A stretch of 64,000 nt of DNA from Enterococcus sp. BWR-S5 (GCF_016745255.1 NZ_JADOEQ010000003.1:124001-188000), one strand, 5' to 3'; counted from the first letter of the stretch, positions 50,900 through 59,333 are shown. The notes: generated by a model not told the origin, from the sequence alone. Made by a program: numbers and translations.

Positions 50900-50925
50900 G
50901 ACCCCCACACATTAACAAGGGGGTC
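50900..50925 (+). promoter_or_regulatory. Candidate replication nick site (dso), copy 1
   Basis: GACCCCC and GGGGGTC arms around ACACATTAACAA. As I recall, the oriT of ICEBs1 and Tn916-type elements, nicked by Rep_trans relaxases, has C-run/G-run arms around a TAACA core, which this resembles. It sits 100 bases before a Rep_trans gene in a GC-rich region with further stems (GTAGGT/ACCTAC at 50941-50956). Confidence 0.6.
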
Positions 50926-50983
50926 TACAATACATAGTTAGTAGGTACACACCTACAGGCACAAGAGATACAGGGGTTTGTTA

Positions 50984-51028
50984 ATGGCAAGACTACTGCC
51001 AAAAAAACATAACGGGGGCTTTTTATGA
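50984..51028 (+). CDS. 14-aa leader peptide coupled to Rep, copy 1
   Basis: ATG after CAGGGG, 14 codons (MARLLPKKHNGGFL), and TGA overlapping the Rep start codon (ATGA). Rep has only a weak site of its own (GGGGGC), so this tiny ORF probably couples and tunes Rep translation. Confidence 0.5.
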   Translation: MARLLPKKHNGGFL

Positions 51029-52149
51029 AAGAGATATCAGCTAAAACAAAAGAAGTTCGCTATATCACACTTGACTTTTTAACTGCTAGTTTCAATTTGG
51101 AAATGGACGTTTATGAATTTATCAATGAAATTCTTCATATGAATTTTAGAGACTTCATTTTTGAATCTGGCGGTGTTGGTCGCAAATATCACTATGGAAA
51201 TACTGCGAAATTCGAACATATCCATGTGTATTATTCTACTCAAGCAGACATTGAGAACGGTATGAACTCAGGTATTACAGTCAATCTTAGCGGTCAAGCT
51301 TGCAGACAGTTCGAACTATTTCGGTGGTCTGATAACCGTAAATGGACATGGTATAACACTATCCAAGAATTAGTATCGGCTGGTGCTCGTTTTACTCGTT
51401 GTGATATCGCTCAGGACTTCATAAATTCAAGATATACATGGCAGTTTTTACTTGAAAAAATCTATAAGAAAACATTGATTTATCGGGGGAATGTAAAGCG
51501 GTATAACAAGATTAACACAAAAACTGGGACAGATTTCAACGCTAGTATTTACATTGGAGACAAGCCACAACAGCTTAATATATACGACAAAAAAGGGGAA
51601 CGTTTCGACCGAGCCAAAGAAGAGTATGACGTTGAGAATTGGACAAGGTGGGAACTTCGGTTATTTGGAGATAAGGCACATATGGCTGTTTTAGAACTTG
51701 CTGACGGTCGGGCGCTTGCGGATCTTTGGGCAGGCATTTTATCTGCCCATTATCGATTTGTTACCCTTACAGGAGATAAAAACCGTTCTCGGCGTGATAA
51801 TGCAAAGTGGTGGAAAGAGTTTCTAAACGGTGCGAAAGAGACGAAACTACTGATTGAATCTGATAAGCCCACACTTAAGAAAAAAGAAAACTGGTTAGAG
51901 AATCATGGACCCGATAAGGCTGAACTAATGTTATATATGCGTGATTTCTTCGTATATGGCGCTGATACTGCCCTTGACACCTTGTTGAAACGTATCCAAT
52001 CACAAAGAATCAACTTAACAGATTCGGATATTCAAATGTTACTACAGGGAATCATAGAAGAAGCTTCACACGCAAATATAATCATAGATAAACAATCTAC
52101 AGATAATGTTGTTAAAGAATTGCACAAGTGTCTATTTAATGAATTGTGA
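51025..52149 (+). CDS. Rep_trans-family rolling-circle initiator, copy 1
   Basis: 374 aa. Rep_trans/NicK-like features: YITLDFLTASF at the N-terminus, TRCDIAQDF, YIGDKPQQLNIYDKKGER with the catalytic-region tyrosines, and NWTRWELRL. It should nick the nearby origin and start rolling-circle replication of the phage genome, the role of gene II protein in Ff phages. A tandem prophage lets such replication release a unit genome. Confidence 0.85.
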   Translation: MKEISAKTKEVRYITLDFLTASFNLEMDVYEFINEILHMNFRDFIFESGGVGRKYHYGNTAKFEHIHVYYSTQADIENGMNSGITVNLSGQACRQFELFRWSDNRKWTWYNTIQELVSAGARFTRCDIAQDFINSRYTWQFLLEKIYKKTLIYRGNVKRYNKINTKTGTDFNASIYIGDKPQQLNIYDKKGERFDRAKEEYDVENWTRWELRLFGDKAHMAVLELADGRALADLWAGILSAHYRFVTLTGDKNRSRRDNAKWWKEFLNGAKETKLLIESDKPTLKKKENWLENHGPDKAELMLYMRDFFVYGADTALDTLLKRIQSQRINLTDSDIQMLLQGIIEEASHANIIIDKQSTDNVVKELHKCLFNEL

Positions 52150-52164
52150 AAGGGGTGTAGGACA

Positions 52165-52263
52165 TTGAATGAAGAAGATAATGTACTTGTTTTTATGGGA
52201 ATAGTTGCGGTATATATATGTTTGTTGTGTTTGAGAATTGTGGAGCTTTCAGCTCAATTATGA
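52165..52263 (+). CDS. 32-aa membrane micro-protein, copy 1
   Basis: TTG start after AAAGGGGTGTAGG. Acidic N-terminus MNEEDN, then one membrane helix (FMGIVAVYICLLCLRIV). Size and plan resemble the tip proteins pVII and pIX of Ff phages; the role is not proven. Confidence 0.5.
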   Translation: MNEEDNVLVFMGIVAVYICLLCLRIVELSAQL

Positions 52264-52273
52264 AAATCGATTT

Positions 52274-52390
52274 AAAGTGGCTCGCTTTTATCCTGGATAA
52301 AGGTGGGTCACTTGCCACCGGCAAAAGGTGTCTCACTTTCTTCTGAAGGTAAAAGTGGCTCACTTGTTCAGGAGTGGTGACTCACTTTTT
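52274..52390 (+). repeat. Array of five 25-bp palindromic repeats, copy 1
   Basis: Five imperfect units start near 52274, 52299, 52325, 52352 and 52375. Each has the core AAAGTGGCTCACTTT or a variant, itself an inverted repeat, plus a variable tail. The array is non-coding. It could bind Rep or the RHH-like protein encoded just downstream, or act as a single-strand origin. Confidence 0.7.
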
Positions 52391-52427
52391 GCTGAAGGAC
52401 TTAGAAAAGAAAAGGACGTGCAAGAGA

Positions 52428-52622
52428 ATGGGTATAAAAAAAGGGAAAACAAGGGCGAATGTTACGCTTTACGATTCATCATGGAAATATTTAGAAAAGC
52501 TTGCTGACGAAAAAAACAAGAAATTATATGGTTGGGACAAAAAATGGACAAAAAGCGACGTTATTGAAATGCTGATAGAAAATGATAAGATAATTCGTCG
52601 TATTGAAGGAAAGGAATTATAG
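52428..52622 (+). CDS. Ribbon-helix-helix-like phage protein, copy 1
   Basis: 64 aa. A basic N-terminus and one strand (ANVTLYDSSW) are followed by two helices (KYLEKLADEKNK, WTKSDVIEMLIEND), the order of a ribbon-helix-helix DNA-binding protein. It lies directly after the 25-bp repeat array, which may be its binding site. ATG 52428 follows AAGAGA. Confidence 0.6.
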   Translation: MGIKKGKTRANVTLYDSSWKYLEKLADEKNKKLYGWDKKWTKSDVIEMLIENDKIIRRIEGKEL

Positions 52623-52625
52623 CCA

Positions 52626-52739
52626 GTGGACGGAATGCAAAAAGATAGATTTAGAATTGCTCTAGAATTTATTGTAATAGTTTTTTGCGTGGGTGCTGTA
52701 TTGAGTTTTCTGCTTAGTTTTATTATTTGTAGTGTATAA
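52626..52739 (+). CDS. 37-aa membrane micro-protein, copy 1
   Basis: GTG 52626, or ATG 52635 giving 34 aa. A short charged N-terminus (MQKDRFRIALE) is followed by one membrane helix (FIVIVFCVGAVLSFLLSFII). The start lies just after the RHH-like gene. Possible minor virion protein. Confidence 0.45.
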   Translation: MDGMQKDRFRIALEFIVIVFCVGAVLSFLLSFIICSV

Positions 52740-52774
52740 TATACTTAACTAAGAATAGTAAAGGTGGAAATATT

Positions 52775-52930
52775 TTGGCACGTCTTAGATTTAACAGAAG
52801 AAAAGAAACTCCAGCAGAATATCGTGCAAGACGAAAAAAGGACTGGTTCGCTTTGCTGTTCGGGCTTGTTGTAGGGCTTATAGTTCTGCTAGTTCAATTA
52901 GTAGCATGGTTTACTGATTGGCTTATCTAG
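52775..52930 (+). CDS. 51-aa basic membrane protein, copy 1
   Basis: TTG after AAAGGTGG. A strongly basic N-terminus (RLRFNRRKETPAEYRARRKK) is followed by a membrane helix (FALLFGLVVGLIVLLVQLVAWF). It is the last gene before the attachment site. A TATAAT at 52735-52740 suggests its own promoter. The basic tail could contact DNA; the role is unknown. Confidence 0.55.
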   Translation: MARLRFNRRKETPAEYRARRKKDWFALLFGLVVGLIVLLVQLVAWFTDWLI

Positions 52931-52971
52931 CAAACTCCGCAATAAGTTTAATGCAAAACAGGTTCAAAACT

Positions 52972-52999
52972 GGTATAAAACAACTTCGTATAATATATA
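52972..52999. repeat. Internal attachment core between tandem prophages
   Basis: Exact copy of the 28-bp core at 46029. Both flanks are phage DNA, so this junction shows the attP arrangement: XerC-like arm ACTTCGTATAA, centre TATATA, and the degenerate XerD-like arm GAATGTTATTT. Confidence 0.85.
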
Positions 53000-53047
53000 G
53001 AATGTTATTTAATATTTGAACCAAAAAGAGACTAACACGTGAATGTG

Positions 53048-53245
53048 CTAGTCTTTTTTCTTTACTAATTTTTTGATTATTAAACCGCTTTTTTCTGCTT
53101 CGTGTTGTAGCTCTAAAATCTTTTTACGCTCTTTCAATAGTTCAGCTAGTTCGATAATATCCTCAATGCTTGCGTAGTTGATTATACTGCCTTTAATCTT
53201 TTTGAAGTTGTTTCGGTTTATTATATTAATCAACTCCCATATCAA
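53048..53245 (-). CDS. Phage protein downstream of the repressor, copy 2
   Basis: Identical to the 65-aa protein of copy 1; overlaps the repressor gene by 20 bases. Confidence 0.65.
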   Translation of the reverse strand: MIWELINIINRNNFKKIKGSIINYASIEDIIELAELLKERKKILELQHEAEKSGLIIKKLVKKKD

Positions 53246-53579
53246 GGTTATTTGAGTGTCTGTCTGCTAGTTTTTTTTCTAATGCTGCTATTTCACGTTT
53301 GATACTCACTAAAGTTTGACCAAGTTCTTTTTCAGAGACTTCTTCATCGATAGAATTGTAGGGTGGAAAATCAAAAAATTCTTTAACAGTAATACCTAAT
53401 CCAAGGCATATTTTATGAATTAGTGTGACTTTTGGAATTGCTGTGCTTCTGTTCATTAACGCATTTAGGGTAGATTGACTTATACCTGCTAATTGAGCGA
53501 GTCTGTTTTGTGTTATGTTTTGTTCGTCCAAATAGTATTGTATTCGTTGTACTATTAGCTCGTGTTCTTCGTTAGCCAT
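53226..53579 (-). CDS. XRE-family phage repressor, copy 2
   Basis: Identical to the 117-aa repressor of copy 1, with the same divergent promoter region. Two identical repressor genes double the dose of immunity protein. Confidence 0.88.
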   Translation of the reverse strand: MANEEHELIVQRIQYYLDEQNITQNRLAQLAGISQSTLNALMNRSTAIPKVTLIHKICLGLGITVKEFFDFPPYNSIDEEVSEKELGQTLVSIKREIAALEKKLADRHSNNLDMGVD

Positions 53580-53641
53580 TTTACTTCCCTCCTTACTATG
53601 TAATTATAACCAATTTTTAGATAAAAATTAACATTTTAGTG

Positions 53642-53715
53642 TTGACAATTAACGCAATTGTGTTAATCTGATATTAGTTAATACTAATGCGTTAACTTAA
53701 ACGTTAAAGCGTTAG
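53642..53715 (+). promoter_or_regulatory. Phage early promoter and operators, copy 2
   Basis: Same TTGACA, TAATCT and interposed palindrome TTAACGCAATTGTGTTAA (53649-53666) as copy 1. Confidence 0.6.
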
Positions 53716-53832
53716 AATGCCCAAACGAGAATTGGTTTTGCTAATTGTACTAAATATATACGAACAAAATACGAACGGTATTACACGCTTTTTAGTGTTT
53801 AATATATATATCAGATAGAAAGGGGAATGCGA

Positions 53833-54078
53833 ATGTTATCAAATGACGGAGAATTAATTTACCAAGGTACAGAAACGAAGAAAAGCAATAAGACTGGAAG
53901 AGAGTTTACACTTCTGTACGTTGCTGACCCTGCGAAGTATGAACGGTATGAGTTTTTTGTTACAAGTGATTTTGTTGACGCTGGTGTCATGGGAAAACCT
54001 TGTAAAGTAGAGCTTGATTTGTCACGAAACGGTTTCAATCAAAATCTTACATGTAAGTCTGTAACCGTCGTGAGCTAA
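53833..54078 (+). CDS. Phage ssDNA-binding-like protein, copy 2
   Basis: Identical to the 81-aa pV-like protein of copy 1. In a tandem array, this left end of copy 2 follows the right end of copy 1, recreating the circular gene order. Confidence 0.6.
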   Translation: MLSNDGELIYQGTETKKSNKTGREFTLLYVADPAKYERYEFFVTSDFVDAGVMGKPCKVELDLSRNGFNQNLTCKSVTVVS

Positions 54079-54081
54079 GAT

Positions 54082-54582
54082 ATGAGCGAAGTCACTAAGG
54101 AAGATTTGAACGAGCTGAAAAGTGAAATTACAACGCTTAAAGAACTGTATGAAAAAGAACTTCAACGTCAAAATAGCGAAAGAGAAGAACTTGCTACTGA
54201 GAATGAGAAGTTAGCCTCCGAAAAATTGGAAGCTGAACAGGCTGAAAAAGAAGCACGTGAAATCGAACAAGCTGAGAAAGCAGAACAGGAAGCTTCTCAA
54301 GCTGAAACAAACGAGATTGAGAAACAGGAGTTATCAACGTTTAGATTGTCTGTTTTAGAAAGTTTAGACGAACTTTCGGAAAGTGCGAGCGATCAAAATA
54401 AGGAGCTTCTGGAATCAATAGATTTAAATTTGACTGCGTTGGTGGAACAGTTAGACAAGCAAGAAACAGCGAACGAAATAGCCAGATTCTCAGACCTTAC
54501 ACTCATATTTTTTCTACTTGGTTGCGTTCCTGCTTACTTGTTTTATAAAGTACTTTATCGAATTATCTCTACTGCGCTTTAA
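54082..54582 (+). CDS. Coiled-coil membrane protein of the phage, copy 2
   Basis: Identical to the 166-aa protein of copy 1: charged coiled coil and C-terminal membrane segment. Confidence 0.7.
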   Translation: MSEVTKEDLNELKSEITTLKELYEKELQRQNSEREELATENEKLASEKLEAEQAEKEAREIEQAEKAEQEASQAETNEIEKQELSTFRLSVLESLDELSESASDQNKELLESIDLNLTALVEQLDKQETANEIARFSDLTLIFFLLGCVPAYLFYKVLYRIISTAL

Positions 54583-54599
54583 TTTAAGGAGGTGTTTAA

Positions 54600-54761
54600 A
54601 TGCTAGGAGCCATTATTACTGCTGAAATGTTTGAGCCTGTTGTTACAGGTATTACATCAATCGTACCTATTGCCGTTGGTGTCGGTGCTTCAATCATGGC
54701 AGTGTCATTCGTTGCTGAAAAAGGTTTTGCCCTAATCAAAGGCTTTATCAATCGAGCTTAA
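54600..54761 (+). CDS. Major coat protein (pVIII analogue), copy 2
   Basis: Identical 53-aa coat protein, with the same AAGGAGGTG ribosome site. Confidence 0.82.
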   Translation: MLGAIITAEMFEPVVTGITSIVPIAVGVGASIMAVSFVAEKGFALIKGFINRA

Positions 54762-54771
54762 TTTATTAGTG

Positions 54772-54799
54772 GGCTAGAGTTTAGGCTCTAGCCTTTTTT
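54772..54799 (+). terminator. Terminator after the coat gene, copy 2
   Basis: GGCTAGAG/CTCTAGCC stem and T-run, as in copy 1. Confidence 0.9.
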
Positions 54800-54818
54800 C
54801 TTTGGAAAGGAGAATCAC

Positions 54819-55082
54819 ATGAAAGCATTCAAGAAAATTATGATAGGACTACTTTTATTGGTAGTTGTGGTATTTATCCCTTTTTTCGAACTTCTGGCTT
54901 CATTGTTGCTGAGGCTAACAGTATTGACGGTAATATTCGCTATTTGTCTGTATCTTCTGAGAGCGGTATATCTAGCGTTCAAAGCGATTCAGAACCGAGA
55001 TACTATTACACTACGGAAGTTATTCAATATCGAGCGTCGGGGACGGAGAATGACGACGAAGGGGGATTCTGGAGCGGAATAA
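54819..55082 (+). CDS. Signal-peptide ORF with slippery site, copy 2
   Basis: Identical to copy 1. The T TTT TTC heptamer is at 54881-54887. The same six-T run in both copies argues against a random error in one of them, though not against a systematic homopolymer miscall. Confidence 0.65.
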   Translation: MKAFKKIMIGLLLLVVVVFIPFFELLASLLLRLTVLTVIFAICLYLLRAVYLAFKAIQNRDTITLRKLFNIERRGRRMTTKGDSGAE

Positions 55083-56377
55083 TAGACTCATTATTAGATT
55101 CGCTGTTCAATTTTTTCGACAAGTTATTTTATGACTTCGGGAAGAATATAGAAGATTTTATCAGTCGGCAGTGGTTAAGCTTTGAAGTGAGTCTAACGAC
55201 TATGTTTTCCAGTCAAGCTGACATTTTAAGGGCGTTACTTGTTGAAGCGAAGTTACTTGTGACTAAGCACAATGAACTATATTACGTTTTATCCACTTTA
55301 TCGAATAATTTTAGTAGTTATTCAAAAGCATTCACAAGCTTCTCTGATTTCATGCAGGGAGCGACTTCTACAGGTATGTTTTATTGGGTTAGAAAGACCA
55401 GTCAGGACTTATCAACGTATGCAACGAGCTTTGGCAGCTATTCCAGTTTTATGCAGGGAACGACTTCTACAGGTATGTTTTATTGGGTTAGAAAGACTAG
55501 TCAAGACCTTTCATCGTATGCAACCAGTTTTACGAACTTTTCTAATTTTATGCAAGGGACGACAAGTACAGGCATGTTCTATTGGATAAAACAAATGGGT
55601 CAAGATTTGAGCAGTTTATCTAGCTCTTTCAAGCTCTATTCTAATTTCATGCAAGGGACTGCGAGTACAGGCATGTTCTACTGGATAAAACAAATAGGTC
55701 AAGACTTGAGCGCTTTATTGAGTGCCTTCAAGCTCTATTCTAATTTTGTGCAAGGGACGACAAGTACAGGCTTGTTTTACTGGATAAAACAAATAGCGAC
55801 GAATACAGGAAATATTACTGGTGGTAATTCAAGTGACATTATAAAAAAGCTGGACGAAATTATAAAAGCCTTAAGAAGTATTGATTTTGGAGATATTTTT
55901 CAGAATATTACTAATGAAGCTGGTACTAACATTTGGGACGTTCTAGGGAAATTGGTTGACGGTATTTTTGATTTAAGCGGAGAAGTCATAAAAGCAACTG
56001 CGGAGATTATTGAAACATTATCTAATTTGCTTCTGGAGCTTTCGAAACTTCTTATAAGCCTGATTGTTCCTGAAAATCTTGACTTTTTAGACGACGGTTT
56101 TAGTGATATAAGTGATAAATTCACTGGTAAATTTTCATTCATTTTAGATTTAAGCGGGCAGATAAAATCAGCTTTCACACCTACAGAAACAGATTTTCTA
56201 AACGCTGTAAGCTTTGAGTTCATGGGTGTGAGTTTCGACGCAAACGAAGGAAAGCCGGCACTTGATAAATATGTTCCGAAGTTTCGTGCTGTAATCTCAC
56301 TTTTTATCTGGTTTATTGTTGCGATTTACCTGTATAGAAAACTGACAGGACAGGGGGACCTTATCAATGATAATTGA
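54944..56377 (+). CDS. Adsorption/minor coat protein (pIII analogue), copy 2
   Basis: Identical to copy 1, including the five 99-bp repeats and the C-terminal anchor. No recombination between repeat units has changed the repeat number between the two prophages. Confidence 0.8.
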   Translation: MSVSSESGISSVQSDSEPRYYYTTEVIQYRASGTENDDEGGFWSGIIDSLLDSLFNFFDKLFYDFGKNIEDFISRQWLSFEVSLTTMFSSQADILRALLVEAKLLVTKHNELYYVLSTLSNNFSSYSKAFTSFSDFMQGATSTGMFYWVRKTSQDLSTYATSFGSYSSFMQGTTSTGMFYWVRKTSQDLSSYATSFTNFSNFMQGTTSTGMFYWIKQMGQDLSSLSSSFKLYSNFMQGTASTGMFYWIKQIGQDLSALLSAFKLYSNFVQGTTSTGLFYWIKQIATNTGNITGGNSSDIIKKLDEIIKALRSIDFGDIFQNITNEAGTNIWDVLGKLVDGIFDLSGEVIKATAEIIETLSNLLLELSKLLISLIVPENLDFLDDGFSDISDKFTGKFSFILDLSGQIKSAFTPTETDFLNAVSFEFMGVSFDANEGKPALDKYVPKFRAVISLFIWFIVAIYLYRKLTGQGDLINDN

Positions 56378-56621
56378 GTTGTTTTTCAAGCTTATATTTG
56401 GTCTTGTTGATTTGTTTCTCTCTTTAATTCCTGCTATAGACTTCAATTTTGAAATGCCTGACACTACTGCCTTTTCTGAGTTCTTAGGGCTTGCTGATTA
56501 TTTTTTCCCAATCGGCACCATGGTTACTGCTATAGCTGTGCTTCTCGCTGTTCAAAATATCCAATTTATTTTGAAGATTTTCAATTTCATAATAAAGAAA
56601 ATTCCATTTATAGGGGGATAA
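56367..56621 (+). CDS. pVI-like membrane protein, copy 2
   Basis: Identical to the 84-aa protein of copy 1. Confidence 0.78.
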   Translation: MIIELFFKLIFGLVDLFLSLIPAIDFNFEMPDTTAFSEFLGLADYFFPIGTMVTAIAVLLAVQNIQFILKIFNFIIKKIPFIGG

Positions 56622-56624
56622 GGA

Positions 56625-56665
56625 TCTAAAAATGCAGACCTGCGCGAGCAGGTAAGCATTTTAGA
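56625..56665 (+). promoter_or_regulatory. Candidate packaging hairpin, copy 2
   Basis: Same two-part stem closed by GCGA as in copy 1. Confidence 0.55.
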
Positions 56666-56727
56666 CCTTACCAACTATAACGGAAATAGTTTATATAGAT
56701 TTAAAACTCAAAGAAAGGGGTGTTTGA

Positions 56728-57441
56728 ATGGGAAATGCTCTTAAACTTATTAAATACAAATATATCGATTATAAGCGTTATAGGGGGCTCATAAAGCAGG
56801 GGATTCGTCCTTTTAATGAGTTTGGTCTTACGTTGTTTACAGGGCGACAAGGAAGCGGTAAAACCATGAGTATGGTATTTGAAGCTGAACGCCTGAGAGA
56901 GAAACATGAAAATATATTTATCTGTTCTAACTTCGGCTATATTCATGCTGATATGGCACTAAAATCTTTAGCCGATATTCCAGAAGCTATTTTGATTGCC
57001 AAAGGATTGAAGAAGGCAGGTGTCTTGATTCTTTGGGACGAAATTCAAAATGATTTTGATAGTTTCAGTAAAGTTTCTAGGGACGTTCTCAAAATCGTTA
57101 CACAACAGCGGAAACAAAAAATAAAGATACTCGGTACTAGCCAAGTATTTACACGTGTTTCCAAGGCTCTGAGAGAACAATGCTTTGAAGTTGTTGAATG
57201 TAACACCTTGCTGAAACGTTATACAAAAGCTCGGTTCTACGACGCCGAAGAATATAGTCAAAACATTGATAAACCACGAGAGAAGCGACGTTTGCACCGT
57301 ATTAGAACATTGAAATTCGTTCAAACTGACGAACTAAGAGAACTCTTTGACAGTTATGCAGTTATTAAGACATTGCAGGAACAGGCAAAAGAAGAAAAGA
57401 ATAACCCTCGGAATGTTGTCATTATTCAAAACGAGGTGTAA
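56728..57441 (+). CDS. Zot/pI-family assembly ATPase, copy 2
   Basis: Identical to the 237-aa protein of copy 1, with intact GRQGSGKT and ILWDE motifs. Confidence 0.88.
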   Translation: MGNALKLIKYKYIDYKRYRGLIKQGIRPFNEFGLTLFTGRQGSGKTMSMVFEAERLREKHENIFICSNFGYIHADMALKSLADIPEAILIAKGLKKAGVLILWDEIQNDFDSFSKVSRDVLKIVTQQRKQKIKILGTSQVFTRVSKALREQCFEVVECNTLLKRYTKARFYDAEEYSQNIDKPREKRRLHRIRTLKFVQTDELRELFDSYAVIKTLQEQAKEEKNNPRNVVIIQNEV

Positions 57442-57443
57442 TC

Positions 57444-57707
57444 ATGTATACGGAATATGAATATGTCATCGTACATAAGTCGCTGGTTACCGAAATAAAT
57501 CGATTCGGCCAAAGGTGGCGCACTCAAACATTGCAGTTTCGCTTTCCTGAATCTCGTGAAATTTTCAGCTTAAGCATTGCGAACAAGTACGATATTTCCG
57601 AGTTGAAAAAAGGCGATAAGGTCAAGCTGAATCTTCGATTCTTCCAATGTGGGAATGGTGTCCAACAGATACGGTTTTGTGTCAACGGCTTGCTACTTTG
57701 TTCGTGA
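57444..57707 (+). CDS. Phage hypothetical protein, copy 2
   Basis: Identical to the 87-aa beta-rich protein of copy 1. Confidence 0.65.
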   Translation: MYTEYEYVIVHKSLVTEINRFGQRWRTQTLQFRFPESREIFSLSIANKYDISELKKGDKVKLNLRFFQCGNGVQQIRFCVNGLLLCS

Positions 57708-57842
57708 TTTAGTCAACACTTGACATTCGACGGTCGGGCGGATTGGGAAGGGACTTCCGAATCTGTCAGGCGGTCGCCTCGTCAAAGCGGTTGCGCTTGA
57801 CGACGTTAGACAGAACAAAGATAAAATAACAGATTTTTGATT

Positions 57843-57868
57843 GACCCCCACACATTAACAAGGGGGTC
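57843..57868 (+). promoter_or_regulatory. Candidate replication nick site (dso), copy 2
   Basis: Same GACCCCC/GGGGGTC inverted repeat. With the copy-1 site at 50900, Rep nicking at one site and termination at the next would excise exactly one 6,943-base single-stranded genome. Confidence 0.6.
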
Positions 57869-57926
57869 TACAATACATAGTTAGTAGGTACACACCTACA
57901 GGCACAAGAGATACAGGGGTTTGTTA

Positions 57927-57971
57927 ATGGCAAGACTACTGCCAAAAAAACATAACGGGGGCTTTTTATGA
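57927..57971 (+). CDS. 14-aa leader peptide coupled to Rep, copy 2
   Basis: Same as copy 1; the TGA overlaps the Rep ATG. Confidence 0.5.
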   Translation: MARLLPKKHNGGFL

Positions 57972-59092
57972 AAGAGATATCAGCTAAAACAAAAGAAGTT
58001 CGCTATATCACACTTGACTTTTTAACTGCTAGTTTCAATTTGGAAATGGACGTTTATGAATTTATCAATGAAATTCTTCATATGAATTTTAGAGACTTCA
58101 TTTTTGAATCTGGCGGTGTTGGTCGCAAATATCACTATGGAAATACTGCGAAATTCGAACATATCCATGTGTATTATTCTACTCAAGCAGACATTGAGAA
58201 CGGTATGAACTCAGGTATTACAGTCAATCTTAGCGGTCAAGCTTGCAGACAGTTCGAACTATTTCGGTGGTCTGATAACCGTAAATGGACATGGTATAAC
58301 ACTATCCAAGAATTAGTATCGGCTGGTGCTCGTTTTACTCGTTGTGATATCGCTCAGGACTTCATAAATTCAAGATATACATGGCAGTTTTTACTTGAAA
58401 AAATCTATAAGAAAACATTGATTTATCGGGGGAATGTAAAGCGGTATAACAAGATTAACACAAAAACTGGGACAGATTTCAACGCTAGTATTTACATTGG
58501 AGACAAGCCACAACAGCTTAATATATACGACAAAAAAGGGGAACGTTTCGACCGAGCCAAAGAAGAGTATGACGTTGAGAATTGGACAAGGTGGGAACTT
58601 CGGTTATTTGGAGATAAGGCACATATGGCTGTTTTAGAACTTGCTGACGGTCGGGCGCTTGCGGATCTTTGGGCAGGCATTTTATCTGCCCATTATCGAT
58701 TTGTTACCCTTACAGGAGATAAAAACCGTTCTCGGCGTGATAATGCAAAGTGGTGGAAAGAGTTTCTAAACGGTGCGAAAGAGACGAAACTACTGATTGA
58801 ATCTGATAAGCCCACACTTAAGAAAAAAGAAAACTGGTTAGAGAATCATGGACCCGATAAGGCTGAACTAATGTTATATATGCGTGATTTCTTCGTATAT
58901 GGCGCTGATACTGCCCTTGACACCTTGTTGAAACGTATCCAATCACAAAGAATCAACTTAACAGATTCGGATATTCAAATGTTACTACAGGGAATCATAG
59001 AAGAAGCTTCACACGCAAATATAATCATAGATAAACAATCTACAGATAATGTTGTTAAAGAATTGCACAAGTGTCTATTTAATGAATTGTGA
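57968..59092 (+). CDS. Rep_trans-family rolling-circle initiator, copy 2
   Basis: Identical to the 374-aa Rep of copy 1. Confidence 0.85.
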   Translation: MKEISAKTKEVRYITLDFLTASFNLEMDVYEFINEILHMNFRDFIFESGGVGRKYHYGNTAKFEHIHVYYSTQADIENGMNSGITVNLSGQACRQFELFRWSDNRKWTWYNTIQELVSAGARFTRCDIAQDFINSRYTWQFLLEKIYKKTLIYRGNVKRYNKINTKTGTDFNASIYIGDKPQQLNIYDKKGERFDRAKEEYDVENWTRWELRLFGDKAHMAVLELADGRALADLWAGILSAHYRFVTLTGDKNRSRRDNAKWWKEFLNGAKETKLLIESDKPTLKKKENWLENHGPDKAELMLYMRDFFVYGADTALDTLLKRIQSQRINLTDSDIQMLLQGIIEEASHANIIIDKQSTDNVVKELHKCLFNEL

Positions 59093-59107
59093 AAGGGGTG
59101 TAGGACA

Positions 59108-59206
59108 TTGAATGAAGAAGATAATGTACTTGTTTTTATGGGAATAGTTGCGGTATATATATGTTTGTTGTGTTTGAGAATTGTGGAGCTTTCAGCTCAA
59201 TTATGA
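59108..59206 (+). CDS. 32-aa membrane micro-protein, copy 2
   Basis: Same as copy 1: acidic N-terminus and one membrane helix. Confidence 0.5.
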   Translation: MNEEDNVLVFMGIVAVYICLLCLRIVELSAQL

Positions 59207-59216
59207 AAATCGATTT

Positions 59217-59333
59217 AAAGTGGCTCGCTTTTATCCTGGATAAAGGTGGGTCACTTGCCACCGGCAAAAGGTGTCTCACTTTCTTCTGAAGGTAAAAGTG
59301 GCTCACTTGTTCAGGAGTGGTGACTCACTTTTT
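59217..59333 (+). repeat. Array of five 25-bp palindromic repeats, copy 2
   Basis: Same five units as copy 1, with the same internal variation. Confidence 0.7.

Larger units (their letters stand above)
46040..52982 (+). mobile_element. Filamentous (inovirus) prophage, copy 1
   Basis: A 6,943-bp unit bounded by dif core sequences and followed by a second, apparently identical unit. It carries repressor, ssDNA-binding-like, coat, adsorption, pVI-like, Zot and Rep genes in the order of filamentous phages. It has no integrase or transposase, so integration by host XerC/XerD at dif is inferred. The lack of a secretin gene fits a host with a single membrane. Confidence 0.88.

Noticed and set aside
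52274-52390. 25-bp repeats as a CRISPR array
   Set aside because: Units are contiguous, imperfect and palindromic, without unique spacers or cas genes.
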